A stretch of 64,000 nt of DNA from Streptomyces sp. NBC_01314 (GTDB lineage: Bacteria > Actinomycetota > Actinomycetes > Streptomycetales > Streptomycetaceae). A program made the translations under genes and the position numbers. Below the pieces are notes generated by a model. It had not been told where the DNA came from and searched no databases. It worked only from the letters and a program-made list of their open reading frames with translations. Positions within the stretch are counted from its first letter, which is position 1. Each line of letters begins with the position of its first letter. Positions 48,686-57,430 of the stretch are shown here, piece by piece. The stretch covers positions 8,618,001 to 8,682,000 of the forward strand of contig NZ_CP108394.1 of assembly GCF_041435215.1 (NCBI RefSeq), written 5' to 3'.

Positions 48686-49840
48686 GTGCGTCAGACCATC
48701 GGACGCCACCGAAGGACCCGCACCCTGTCGATCGCCGCCGCCGTGTCCGTCGCCGCGGGGGCGGGCGGCGTCTACCTCGGCCTCTCGCACGACGGCGCCC
48801 AGGCCGCGGCCACCACGGTCACCGTCTCCAGCACCGCGTCGCTGGAGTCGGCCGTCGCGAACGCCGTCGCCGGAACGACGATCCAGGTGCGCGGTGGCAC
48901 CTACCGGCCGACGAAGACCCTGAAGTCCACGGCGAACGGCACCGCCTCGGCCCGGATCACGCTCACCGCGTACGGCAGTGAGAAGGTCAGGATCGACGGG
49001 TCGGGGCTGGCCGCCGGCTCCTGGCTCGCCGGGATCCACGGCGACTACTGGACGGTCTCGGGCCTCACCTTCCAGAACTCCCCGGCCCAGGGCTTCGTCG
49101 CCACGTCGTCGGTCGGCGGGATCTTCAAGAACCTCGTCACCGCGAACAACGGCGACTCCGGGTTCACGCTGCGCGGCGACGGCACGACGAACAACCTCGT
49201 GCGGAACCTCGACAGCCACGGCAACTACGACGCCGCCGACCACGGCCAGAACGCCGACGGCATCGCGGTGAAGTTCGGCTCCGGCACCGGCAACAGGATC
49301 ACCGGCGCGCGCCTCTACAACAACGCGGACGACGGGCTCGACCTCTGGCAGTTCTCCTCGCCCGTCACCATCGAGCACTCCTGGGCCTTCGGCAACGGCG
49401 AGAACCGCTGGAACGACTCCGCGTTCGAGGGTAACGGCAACGGGTTCAAGCTGGGCGGGGGAGGGGTGTCCGTCGCGCACTCCGTCAACAACAACGCGGC
49501 CTGGGACAACACGTTGCACGGGTTCACCGAGAACTCCAACACCGGGGCCGTACTGCTGAACAGGAACACCGCTTACGCCAACAAGAAGAACGGGTTCTAT
49601 TTCGCCACGGGCAAGGCCCGGCCGGCGCGGAACCTGGCGGTGGGCAACGGATCGGGGAAGGCGAAGCTGGGCTCGTCCACGGTGTCGGCCGCGAACAACT
49701 GGGACAGCGGAGTGACCGCGCCGGCCTTCAGGTCGACGGACGCGGCAACCGCGTATGCCTCTCGGCAGGCGGACGGGTCCTTGCCGGTCACGACGTTCTT
49801 GACCACGGGCTCCACGACCATCGGTTCGACCATGGACTGA
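48686..49840 (+). CDS. secreted PL9-type pectate lyase (second copy)
   Basis: 384 residues from GTG 48686, preferred because GAAAGGAA lies 6 bases upstream; the in-frame ATG at 48662 would lengthen the signal peptide without a ribosome site. Signal about 1-42 (RTRTLSIAAAVSVAAGAGG, AQA-AA). The beta-helix repeats mirror the copy at 44159: TIQVRGGTYRPTKTLKS, DYWTVSGLTFQNSPAQ, NADGIAVKFGSGTGN, NADDGLDLWQFSSPV and TFLTTGSTTIGSTMD at the end. Strong residue identity shows a gene duplication, now separated by the phosphatase and GH43. Confidence 0.87.
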   Translation: MRQTIGRHRRTRTLSIAAAVSVAAGAGGVYLGLSHDGAQAAATTVTVSSTASLESAVANAVAGTTIQVRGGTYRPTKTLKSTANGTASARITLTAYGSEKVRIDGSGLAAGSWLAGIHGDYWTVSGLTFQNSPAQGFVATSSVGGIFKNLVTANNGDSGFTLRGDGTTNNLVRNLDSHGNYDAADHGQNADGIAVKFGSGTGNRITGARLYNNADDGLDLWQFSSPVTIEHSWAFGNGENRWNDSAFEGNGNGFKLGGGGVSVAHSVNNNAAWDNTLHGFTENSNTGAVLLNRNTAYANKKNGFYFATGKARPARNLAVGNGSGKAKLGSSTVSAANNWDSGVTAPAFRSTDAATAYASRQADGSLPVTTFLTTGSTTIGSTMD

Positions 49841-49850
49841 ACTGCCACGA

Positions 49851-49884
49851 ACCGCCCCCGTCGGCCGTCACCGGCGGGGGCGGT
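49851..49884. terminator. 10-bp perfect stem-loop between convergent lyase genes
   Basis: ACCGCCCCCG (49851-49860) pairs exactly with 49875-49884, 14-base loop, between the stops at 49840 and 49945. Confidence 0.75.
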
Positions 49885-49944
49885 CCCTGTCGTGCCGACC
49901 CCGAGGGGGGCTCCGGTCGGCACCTGCTGCCGGCCGAGGGGGGC

Positions 49945-51627
49945 TCAGGCCAGCAGGTCCACGCAGTCGAACGAGGTGCCCGGACTGAGGAAGGCCGTGC
50001 CGCTCGAACCACTGACGATGTCGAGTCTCAGTACGTTGTACTGACTGGTGTTCGACTTCCATGCACTGACAGGGACGCTGTAGGTGAACGTGTGGTTGTT
50101 CCCCCGGTACGAACCCGTGGTGAGCGACCGGGTGGAGGGCTGCTTCGGGGCCGCCGGAATCGGCGACACCCAGTCATTGATGGATACCCGCGGCCGTCCG
50201 CCCGCGAAGGCGTCCGTCACACCGATCCGCAGGGTGTGCGCGGCGGCGGCCTGGGCGGCGGTGAGTTTGAAGAAGATCTGGATGCCGTCGTTGACGTCCT
50301 GCCAGATGTACGCGGGGAAGGACGCCGCCGGGTCACCACTGCCCAGCGTGACGTTGCCCGTCCACTTCGCCGCGCGGCCGTCGGACGGATGCGCGCGCGT
50401 CATCAGCTCGGCGTTCTTGAACTCGCCGGGCGTGCCGTCCCAGTCGCCGAGGCGCCAGACCGTCTTCGCGATGGACGGGTCGCCGGTGATGGTGATGCTG
50501 TTCAGTGCGGTCGAACCGCCCGCCGTCACTTTCACCTCCCGGGTGTGCACGGCCAGTTCGCCCTTGTGGACGGTCAGCGTGTACGTGCCCGGCAGCATGC
50601 CCTTGCAGGAGAAGGCGCCGGTGTCGGCGGCGGCCTTCGCCCAGTACTGGGCGTCCTTGTTCGCGAAACCGACCGTGTAGGCGTACTTCGCGTCCATGCC
50701 CCTGAGGCCGACACCGGCCACCTTGCCGCGCCCCGCCTTGCCGACCCAGCCCGTGATGCCGAGGCCCTCCACCCAGGACGTGTCCAGCTTGTCGTGAGCC
50801 AGCGACGCCGAGGGCGCCCCGCCGTCCGTGAAGGCCAGCACGTACGGACCCTGCAGGCCGAAACGTTCCGCCTCGGTCTGGGCCTGGTTGTAGTGCAGGA
50901 TCTCGTAGAGCCCGGCGCACAGGTCGTTGGAGTGGCGGAGCAGGGAGCGGTAGAAGGGGCCGCCGGAGGCCTTCTCGTGGTTGGAGCGGACGATCCAGAG
51001 GCCGGCCTCTCCGGTGGTGAAGCCGATGTGGTCGTAGTCGACGACCCGCTTGCCCGAGTAGTGCTTGGAGTGGGTCGTGCCGTCCGCGCGCCGCCAGACG
51101 TCACCGGCCTCGATGACCTTGTCGGAGGCCTCGATCCAGGAGTCCGGGCCTTCGTTGGGGAACATCCCGGGCTTGAGGCGGACGAGGAAGCGGGTCGCCG
51201 TGAAGGACGCGTCCGCCTTGTCGGTCCACAGATAGACGTTGTTCTGGCCGTTGCGGGCCGCGTACCACTGGGTGATCGCGCCGTGCACGGCCTTGATCAG
51301 GATCGTCGACCCGGACTGCCGAATCGTGACCGTCGAGGCGCCGAGCCCGGACTCGACGTGCGAGTGCTTGCCTCCGTACCCCTCGTACTCCTTGCCCCGG
51401 TAGCGGAGCGAGGTGAGGTCGCCGGTGGCTTTGGAGACCTTGAAGACCAGGTTCGCCCCGGTGTCGACGACGAGGTTCCTTCCGTCGTCCGAGTGGCCGA
51501 ACCCGGCGGCGGACGCGGTGGAGAGGAGTCCGGTGCCGCCCGCGACGGCGGCGCCGGTGGCGGCGACGCCGAGCGCGCCGGCCCCGAGCACGCGCCGGCG
51601 CGTGAGGCGTCTCTTGTGGGTGCTCAA
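49945..51627 (-). CDS. secreted rhamnogalacturonan lyase, PL4 family
   Basis: 560 residues. The start is TTG at 51627: GGAG lies 8 bases upstream and it opens a Tat signal (TRRRVLGAGALGVAATGAAV, ending near ASA-AG); the ATG 30 codons upstream would make the signal internal. The N-terminal beta-sandwich catalytic domain (about 45-310) has NLVFKVSKATGDLTSLRYRG, MFPNEGPDSW, KHYSGKRVVDYDHIG and GLWIVRSNHEKASGGPFYRSL, with Lys/His candidates for the base. A fibronectin-III-like middle (MLPGTYTLTVHKGEL) and a C-terminal jelly-roll (WRLGDWDGTPGEFKNA) follow. It cleaves the rhamnose-galacturonate backbone. Confidence 0.88.
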   Translation of the reverse strand: MSTHKRRLTRRRVLGAGALGVAATGAAVAGGTGLLSTASAAGFGHSDDGRNLVVDTGANLVFKVSKATGDLTSLRYRGKEYEGYGGKHSHVESGLGASTVTIRQSGSTILIKAVHGAITQWYAARNGQNNVYLWTDKADASFTATRFLVRLKPGMFPNEGPDSWIEASDKVIEAGDVWRRADGTTHSKHYSGKRVVDYDHIGFTTGEAGLWIVRSNHEKASGGPFYRSLLRHSNDLCAGLYEILHYNQAQTEAERFGLQGPYVLAFTDGGAPSASLAHDKLDTSWVEGLGITGWVGKAGRGKVAGVGLRGMDAKYAYTVGFANKDAQYWAKAAADTGAFSCKGMLPGTYTLTVHKGELAVHTREVKVTAGGSTALNSITITGDPSIAKTVWRLGDWDGTPGEFKNAELMTRAHPSDGRAAKWTGNVTLGSGDPAASFPAYIWQDVNDGIQIFFKLTAAQAAAAHTLRIGVTDAFAGGRPRVSINDWVSPIPAAPKQPSTRSLTTGSYRGNNHTFTYSVPVSAWKSNTSQYNVLRLDIVSGSSGTAFLSPGTSFDCVDLLA

Positions 51628-51658
51628 GGGTGGTACTCCGGGATTGTCGGATCTTGGC

Positions 51659-52489
51659 TTACTTGTACGTGATGGCAGATGACGAGAACTTGCAGGTGGT
51701 TCCGTCCGCGCCGACACCGATCTGGGTGGGCTCCCTGCCCGAGCTGTTGCCCTTGAAGCGCACGCAGATCTTGACCTTCTTCTTCGGGTCGCCGTGAATA
51801 CGGATCTTCGACAGCGTCGCGGTGTCGCCGTAGTTGGCGTTCACGCCGACGATCGCCTTCAGGGGCGCCACGACGTCGATGTCGCTCAGCGTGATCGTGC
51901 GCTTGTACTGCTTCTCGCAGTTGCCGCAGGAGCGCACCAGCTTGCCGGAGTCCTGCACACGGAAGCCGGTGATGCTGAGCTTCCCGGCGCCGTTGAACTG
52001 GAAGACCTTGTCCGACGCCTTCTTCGCGCCGCCCCCGACGACCTTGTACACGGCCTTCGACGACTTGCCCTTGAAGCTGGCGGCGTCCTCGCCGACGTCC
52101 AGCCACCACACGTTCTTCAGGGTGCAGCTGCCCTTGCAGTGCACCCCGTCCGCACCCGGGAGGCCGATGATCACGTTCTTCAGGACCGCGCCGTCCGCCA
52201 GCTCGAAGATCGGGTCCTGGCCCTCGTCCTGGCTGCCGCTGCCGAGCGCGCCCTTGCCGAAGAACTTCTTGAGCTTGCCGTCGTACGTGCCCGAGACCTC
52301 GATCGTCCTGGACACGGCCTTGCTGCCCTTGGCCGTCGGCCAGGTCGTGGCGGCGCCGGCGCCGGACAGCAGCGACGTCGTCGCGAGGGCCCCGCCGGTG
52401 AGGGCGAGGGCGGCGGCCGAGCCGATCACGGCCCGCCGGCCGATGACCCGACGGCGGTGCCGGACGCGCTGTTCTGCTGGTGCGGTCAT
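51659..52489 (-). CDS. secreted pectate lyase, PL3 family
   Basis: 276 residues, ATG 52489 with AAGGAA upstream. Tat signal near 12-46 (RRRVIGRRAVIGSAAALALT, AGA-AT). The compact beta-helix has SGTYDGKLKKFFGKG, ELADGAVLKNVIIGLPGADG, VHCKGSCTLKNVWWLDVGED (calcium-binding Asp/Glu), VGEDAASFKG and CGNCEKQYKR, plus several Cys pairs typical of PL3. Cleaves polygalacturonate with alkaline optimum in known members. It is 32 bases upstream of the PL4 gene on the same strand, so the two may be co-transcribed. Confidence 0.9.
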   Translation of the reverse strand: MTAPAEQRVRHRRRVIGRRAVIGSAAALALTGGALATTSLLSGAGAATTWPTAKGSKAVSRTIEVSGTYDGKLKKFFGKGALGSGSQDEGQDPIFELADGAVLKNVIIGLPGADGVHCKGSCTLKNVWWLDVGEDAASFKGKSSKAVYKVVGGGAKKASDKVFQFNGAGKLSITGFRVQDSGKLVRSCGNCEKQYKRTITLSDIDVVAPLKAIVGVNANYGDTATLSKIRIHGDPKKKVKICVRFKGNSSGREPTQIGVGADGTTCKFSSSAITYK

Positions 52490-52589
52490 GAACCCGTTTC
52501 CTTGCCGGTGGTGACTCCTGCGCCTACTGGTCGCCACCGGTGGAGGAAGGGTTGCCGCGTCCACAGATCTTTTTCACGAAAGATCTTTT

Positions 52590-53474
52590 CTACGAATCGC
52601 CCTCGTCCGAGGAGTCGTTGTCCGAGGAGTCGTTGTCGTCGTGGCCCTCGAAGTCGCCCGCCACCGCGAGGTCCTCGCCCTTCGCCTTCGCCTTCATCGC
52701 GTAACGGTCGTCGCCCGCGTCACGGCCGCCGCGCTCGTGGTTGTACTGCCCGGCGAAGACGAACTCGCCCTTCGGGACCGTGAGGCCGTCCTTGAGCACC
52801 CAGGTGTAGACCAGGAAGCCGTCGTCGGCCTCGACCGTGAGGTCGAAGTCCTGCTCCGGCAGCGAGCGCCAGGCGCCGGCCGAGGTGACCCCGCCGGTCT
52901 GGGCGATCCGCAACTGGACGGTCAGCTCGGTGAGCTGCTCGCTCGTCTTCAGGGTGAGGTTGCTCTGCGCCCAGAAGTCGTTGCTGTGCGGGTCGACCGA
53001 GCCGTCCGACCAGAGCGGACCGTCCTCCACGCTCCCCGAGGCGGGCAGCTCCGGCGCGGTCGTGTCCTTGGTGGACGGGCTCTTCGACGGGGCCGAGCCG
53101 GGCTCGCTCTCCGTCTTGCCGCCGGTGCTCGGCCTCGGGTGGTCGGGGTCGATCGGGGCCCGGCTCGTCGCGCCCGGGGAGTCGACCGGTGTCGGGGAGA
53201 CCGCCACGGTCTGGTCGGCCGGCGGTGTCTCGGCACCCTTCACCGCGGAGGCGACCGCGTAGCCGCCGACCGCGAGCACACTCGCGACACCGGCGGTGGC
53301 GGTGATCACCCGCACCCAGCCCCACAACGGCGGCCGGGTCACCTTGCGGCTCCGGCGCTCCTCGGGGGCGGCCATACCGCGTTCGATCCGGGCCAGGATG
53401 CGGGCGCGGTCGGGCTCGTGCGCCTCGGCCGACTCGCGCAGCCGGGCGCGCAGCTCCTCGTGCACGTCCCTCAT
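52590..53474 (-). CDS. membrane protein paired with a sigma factor (anti-sigma-like)
   Basis: 294 residues, ATG overlapping the sigma stop (ATGA). Short cytoplasmic helical part (1-50, ELRARLRESAEAHEPDRARI), one membrane helix (about 55-75, VITATAGVASVLAVGGYAVA), a Pro/Ser/Thr linker, then an extracytoplasmic beta domain (about 150-260) with WSDGSVDPHSNDFWAQSN, SLPEQDFDLTVEADDGFLVY and FAGQYNHERGGRDAGDDRYA. The acidic tail repeats DNDSSD. Topology fits a sensor or anti-sigma factor; no zinc motif is seen, so the role is inferred from coupling. Confidence 0.78.
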   Translation of the reverse strand: MRDVHEELRARLRESAEAHEPDRARILARIERGMAAPEERRSRKVTRPPLWGWVRVITATAGVASVLAVGGYAVASAVKGAETPPADQTVAVSPTPVDSPGATSRAPIDPDHPRPSTGGKTESEPGSAPSKSPSTKDTTAPELPASGSVEDGPLWSDGSVDPHSNDFWAQSNLTLKTSEQLTELTVQLRIAQTGGVTSAGAWRSLPEQDFDLTVEADDGFLVYTWVLKDGLTVPKGEFVFAGQYNHERGGRDAGDDRYAMKAKAKGEDLAVAGDFEGHDDNDSSDNDSSDEGDS

Positions 53475-54073
53475 CGGTCCCTTCCTCCGCTGCCCGGCGC
53501 ACCGGCACCGGTCACTCTCGCGCCCGGCACGCCCCCGGTCGTGATGCCGGCATGCATACGCCGTGGTGCGTCCTCGGTGCCGAGCAGCTTCTGCAACTCG
53601 GCCATCCCCTTGGACGTTTGGCTCTTCACGGTACCGACCGAGACCCCGAGGGCGAGCGCCGTGTCCTTCTCCGAGAGGTCGAAGGCATGCCGCAGGACCA
53701 CACAGGCCCGCTTGCGGAACGGCAGTCTGCGCAGCGCCGACTGGACGTCGACCACGCCGGGCACATCGGGATTCTCGGTCTTCTCCTCGCGCTGCGACCA
53801 GAACAGCGTGACCCTGCGGCGCTCACGGACCGCGCTGCGGATCCGGGTGCGGGCCAGATTGGCGACGATGCCCCGGGCGTACGCCACCGGATGGTCCGCC
53901 GCGCGGACCCGGTCCCAGCGGTGCCACATCGCGAGCAACGCGTCCGCGGCCAGGTCGTCGGCGGCGTCGGCCTCACCTGTCAGCAGGTGCGCCAGGCGGG
54001 AAAGTTCGGCGTAGTGACGTTCGAAGAAGGCGTGGAACTCCACGGAGGCTGCGTCGTCGACGACAGTGCCCAC
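53471..54073 (-). CDS. SigE-family RNA polymerase sigma factor
   Basis: 200 residues from GTG 54073, with AGGAGAGAGG 5 bases upstream; the in-frame ATG at 54100 has no such site. Region 2 at about 12-80 (FHAFFERHYAELSRLAHLLT, ADDLAADALLAMWHRWDRV, GIVANLARTRIRS) and region 4 at about 118-165 (RRLPFRKRACVVLRHAFDLS, VGTVKSQTSKGMAELQKL). The Gly/Ala tail is unstructured. It forms a two-gene cassette with the membrane protein, like the cassette at 0.9-2.7 kb. Confidence 0.88.
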   Translation of the reverse strand: MGTVVDDAASVEFHAFFERHYAELSRLAHLLTGEADAADDLAADALLAMWHRWDRVRAADHPVAYARGIVANLARTRIRSAVRERRRVTLFWSQREEKTENPDVPGVVDVQSALRRLPFRKRACVVLRHAFDLSEKDTALALGVSVGTVKSQTSKGMAELQKLLGTEDAPRRMHAGITTGGVPGARVTGAGAPGSGGRDR

Positions 54074-54125
54074 GGGGACCTCTCTCCTGGCTACGGCCAC
54101 AGCAGCCGAGCCGGCTGCCTGTGCG

Positions 54126-54141
54126 TGTCATGTGAATGACA
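54126..54141. promoter_or_regulatory. inverted repeat TGTCAT-GTGA-ATGACA upstream of the sigma factor
   Basis: A perfect 6-bp-arm palindrome 52 bases upstream of the sigma start codon; CATGTGA is also directly repeated. It may be an operator. Binding partner unknown. Confidence 0.4.
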
Positions 54142-54248
54142 TGTGATCGTCAGGGGTCGACCCCCGACGAGATCCGGAAGAGTAGCAGTGATCGTGAAAG
54201 GTGTTCGTACGCGGCTTCGAACGCCGTCTTGCTGGGAGAATTCCGATT

Positions 54249-54278
54249 CCGTAACACGGAGAAAACCTGAATCAGGTT
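54249..54278. promoter_or_regulatory. two palindromes upstream of the purine permease
   Basis: CCGT-AAC-ACGG (54249-54259) is followed by AACCTGAATCAGGTT (54264-54278), a perfect 7-bp-arm palindrome with a 1-base centre. They lie 65-94 bases before the permease start and fit a repressor site. Together with the neighbouring AT-richer sequence this is the only promoter-like region between the divergent genes. Confidence 0.5.
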
Positions 54279-54342
54279 CAACGGGGACACAATCCAGCCA
54301 GCATCCGCGCGTAGTCCACGCATGTCACTAGGAGCACCGTTC

Positions 54343-55794
54343 ATGTCCGACGCACAGAAGGTGGCCGACCGGCCCGCAGCCGAGCCACCCGGGGCGAACA
54401 GCGTCGATCGCTTCTTCAAGATCAGCGCCCGGGGGTCCACCTTCGCCCGTGAGATACGCGGCGGCCTCGCCACGTTCTTCACGATGGCGTACATCCTTGT
54501 CCTGAATCCCATCATCCTCGGCAACGCCAAGGACAAGTACGGCCACACCCTCGACGGCGCCGAACTCGTCACCGCCACCGCCCTCGTGGCCGCGGTGATG
54601 ACCATCATCATGGGCGTCGGCGGCAACCTGCCGCTCGCGCTCGCCGCCGGCCTCGGACTCAACGCGGTCGTCGCCTTCCAGATAGCCCCGCTGATGAGCT
54701 GGCCCGACGCGATGGGCCTGGTCGTCCTCGAAGGCCTGCTGATCTGCGTCCTGGTGGTCACGGGCCTGCGTGAGGCCGTCATGCACGCCATCCCGCAACC
54801 GCTCAAGCAGGCGATCAGCGTCGGCATCGGCCTGTTCATCGCCTTCATCGGCTTCGTCGACGCCGGGTTCGTCAGCCGGATCCCGGACATCGCCGGTACC
54901 ACCGTGCCGGTGCAGCTCGGTGCCACGGGCGCGCTGTCCGGCTGGCCGATCCTGGTCTTCTGTCTCGGTGTCCTGCTGACCATCGGCCTGCTCGCCCGGA
55001 AGGTGAAGGGCGCGATCCTGATCAGCATCCTGACGATGACCGTCGTTGCGATCGTGATCAACTCGGTGGCCGACATCAAGAGCTGGGGCCTGACCACGCC
55101 GAAGGTCCCCGAGGACATCGTCGCCGCCCCCGAGTTCGGACTGATCGGCGACTTCAGCCTGTTCGGCTCGTTCGGCGAGACCACCGTCATCACGGTCGTC
55201 CTGCTGATCTTCACCCTGCTGCTCTCGGACTTCTTCGACACCATGGGCGCGGTCTTCGGCATCACCGCCGAGGCGGGCCTGCTCGACGAGGAGGGCAAGG
55301 TCCCGAACCTCGGCCGGGTCCTCCTCATCGACGGCGCGGCGGCCGTCGCGGGCGGTGCCGCCTCCTCGTCCTCCGCGACCTCCTACATCGAGTCCGCGGC
55401 CGGTGTCGGCGAGGGCTCCCGCACGGGCTTCTCCAACCTGGTCACCGGCGGCCTCTTCGCGGTGGCGCTCTTCCTCACCCCGCTGCTGACCATCGTCCCC
55501 ATGCAGGCCGCCGCCCCCGCGCTCGTCGCCGTCGGCTTCCTGATGATGACCCAGGTCAAGAACATCGACTGGGACAAGTACGAGATCGCCATCCCCGCGT
55601 TCCTCACGATCGCCGTGATGCCGTTCACCTACTCGATCACCAACGGCATCGGCGCCGGCTTCCTCGCCTTCGTCCTGATCAAGACGGTCCTCGGCAAGGC
55701 GAAGGAGGTCCACTGGCTGCTGTGGGCCACCTCGGCCCTGTTCCTGGTGTACTTCGCGATCAACCCGATCCAGCAGCTGTTCGGGGTGAGGTGA
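54343..55794 (+). CDS. NCS2-family purine/xanthine permease
   Basis: 483 residues, ATG 54343 with TAGGAG 8 bases upstream; an ATG seven codons earlier has no site. About 12-14 membrane helices. AzgA-type motifs: ARGSTFAREIRGGLATFFTM, MGVGGNLPLALAAGLGLNAV, FFDTMGAVFGITAEAGLLDE, and SSSSATSYIESAAGVGEGSR. The TFFTMAYILVLNP start and the SATSYIES motif mark the guanine/hypoxanthine/adenine subgroup of NCS2 proteins. Proton symport of purine bases. Lone gene with a terminator. Confidence 0.91.
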   Translation: MSDAQKVADRPAAEPPGANSVDRFFKISARGSTFAREIRGGLATFFTMAYILVLNPIILGNAKDKYGHTLDGAELVTATALVAAVMTIIMGVGGNLPLALAAGLGLNAVVAFQIAPLMSWPDAMGLVVLEGLLICVLVVTGLREAVMHAIPQPLKQAISVGIGLFIAFIGFVDAGFVSRIPDIAGTTVPVQLGATGALSGWPILVFCLGVLLTIGLLARKVKGAILISILTMTVVAIVINSVADIKSWGLTTPKVPEDIVAAPEFGLIGDFSLFGSFGETTVITVVLLIFTLLLSDFFDTMGAVFGITAEAGLLDEEGKVPNLGRVLLIDGAAAVAGGAASSSSATSYIESAAGVGEGSRTGFSNLVTGGLFAVALFLTPLLTIVPMQAAAPALVAVGFLMMTQVKNIDWDKYEIAIPAFLTIAVMPFTYSITNGIGAGFLAFVLIKTVLGKAKEVHWLLWATSALFLVYFAINPIQQLFGVR

Positions 55795-55815
55795 CACCGT
55801 TCACGCACTGACGGC

Positions 55816-55853
55816 GAAGGGCCGCTCTCCGGGGGGAGAGAGGGCGGCCCTTC
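55816..55853. terminator. long GC stem-loop between convergent genes
   Basis: GAAGGGCCGC (55816-55825) pairs with 55844-55853, extended inside by TCTC/GAGA pairing. It sits between the permease stop (55794) and the PBP stop (55870); likely bidirectional, with CTTCC and T-rich sequence after it. Confidence 0.82.
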
Positions 55854-55869
55854 CTCTTCATGTGGTCCC

Positions 55870-57321
55870 TCAGTCCTTCAGCGCCGCCTCCATGACCGCC
55901 TTGGCCACCGGCGCCGCCAGTCCGTTGCCGCTGACCTCCGACCGGGCCGCGTTCGACTGCTCCACGACGACCGCGACGGCGACCTCCTTGCCGTCGGCCT
56001 TCCCGTACGACGTGAACCAGGCGTACGGCGTCTCGCTGTTGTTCTCGCCGTGCTGGGCCGTACCGGTCTTGCCGCCCACGGTCGCCCCGCTGATCCGCGC
56101 GTTCGTGCCCGTGCCGTCCTCGACGACGGTCCGCATCGCCGACTGCAACTGCTCGGCGGTGCCGGAGCTCATGATCTCCTTCGTGTCCGCGTCGGCGTCG
56201 TAGTCCTCCAGGGCATCGCCTCCGCCGTTGGTGATCTGCGACACCATGTGCGGCGCGACCAGCTTGCCGCCGTTGGCTATCGCCGCCGACACCATCGCCA
56301 TCTGGAGCGGCGTCGCGGTGACGTCGTACTGGCCGATGCCCGTCAGTGCGGTCGACGACTCGTCCATGTCCGACGGGTAGACGCTCTCGTACGCCCGCAC
56401 GGGCACGTCCTGCGCCTTGTCGTCGAAGCCGAACTTCTCGGCCATCGCCCTCACCTTGTCCTGGCCCAGGGCGACGGCCATCCTCGCGAAGACGTTGTTG
56501 CACGAGTACCGCAGCGCCGTACGGATCGTGGCGTTCTCGCAGGGCGCGCTCGGGTTCTCGTTCGACAGCTCGGTGGTCGTGCCCGGCAGGGTGTACGGGT
56601 CCGGGCTGTCGGTCTTCGTGTCCACCGACGTGTACAGCCCGTCCTCCAGCGCGGCCGCCGCCACGACCAGCTTGAACGTCGACCCCGGCGGCAGCGGCTG
56701 GCGCAACGCCCGGTTGGTCAGCGGCTTGTCCTCGTCCGCGTTGAGCTTCTTCCAGGCCGTACCGGCGGTGTTGGCGTCGGTGAGCGAGGACGGGTCGTAC
56801 GACGGGGTCGACACCACCGCGAGGATCTTCCCGGTCGTCGGGTCGATCGCCACGGCCGCGCCCTTCTTGTCGCCGAGCGCCTCGAACGCCGCCTTCTGCA
56901 CGGCCGGTTCGATCGTGGTGATCACATTGCCCGGCTCGGCCCGCTCGCCGGTGACCGTGTCCATCACGGTCTTCAGCCGCAGGTCCGTGCCGTCCAGCAG
57001 GTCCTGGTAGACGCCCTCCAGTTGGGTCGGCGTGTAGGCCTGCGAGGCGTAGCCCGTCACCGCCGCGTACAGCTCGCCGTCCGTGTACGTGCGTCTGTAC
57101 GCGAGGTCGCTGCCCTTCGTGCGGGCCGAGCCGGTGATCGACTCGCCGCCGACGACGATGTTCCCGAGCGGGTCCGCGTACGTCCTGATCACGTTGCGCC
57201 GGTTGCCCTGGTCGTCCGCGAGCGCCGTGCCCTCGTAGAACTGCACCCAGGTCGCCCTGACCAGCAGGGCGAGCACGAGCAGCAGGGTGAAGACGGCGGA
57301 GCGCCTGATCGTCTTGTTCAT
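55870..57321 (-). CDS. penicillin-binding protein, PbpA-like transpeptidase
   Basis: 483 residues, ATG 57321. One N-terminal membrane anchor (8-24), a dimerisation domain (about 35-140, TYADPLGNIVVGGESITGS), then the transpeptidase domain: S214TFK (active Ser), SCN (YSCNNVFARMAV) and KTGTAQHGE. Motif GNVITTIEPAVQKAAFEALG precedes the catalytic domain. Class B PBP of the PbpA group that in Streptomyces usually lies beside ftsW/rodA and a PASTA kinase; none is here, so it is an orphan paralog. Likely role in envelope or spore-wall cross-linking. Confidence 0.9.
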   Translation of the reverse strand: MNKTIRRSAVFTLLLVLALLVRATWVQFYEGTALADDQGNRRNVIRTYADPLGNIVVGGESITGSARTKGSDLAYRRTYTDGELYAAVTGYASQAYTPTQLEGVYQDLLDGTDLRLKTVMDTVTGERAEPGNVITTIEPAVQKAAFEALGDKKGAAVAIDPTTGKILAVVSTPSYDPSSLTDANTAGTAWKKLNADEDKPLTNRALRQPLPPGSTFKLVVAAAALEDGLYTSVDTKTDSPDPYTLPGTTTELSNENPSAPCENATIRTALRYSCNNVFARMAVALGQDKVRAMAEKFGFDDKAQDVPVRAYESVYPSDMDESSTALTGIGQYDVTATPLQMAMVSAAIANGGKLVAPHMVSQITNGGGDALEDYDADADTKEIMSSGTAEQLQSAMRTVVEDGTGTNARISGATVGGKTGTAQHGENNSETPYAWFTSYGKADGKEVAVAVVVEQSNAARSEVSGNGLAAPVAKAVMEAALKD

Positions 57322-57430
57322 GGCACCCGAAAAGACGAGCAGGATGCGATCAATCGTTCCCTTCGCCCGGATTTCTCATTGGTTCTTCATGAGGGCATGA
57401 GGGCGCTGAGGAGGGCGTGAGAGGTGGGGT

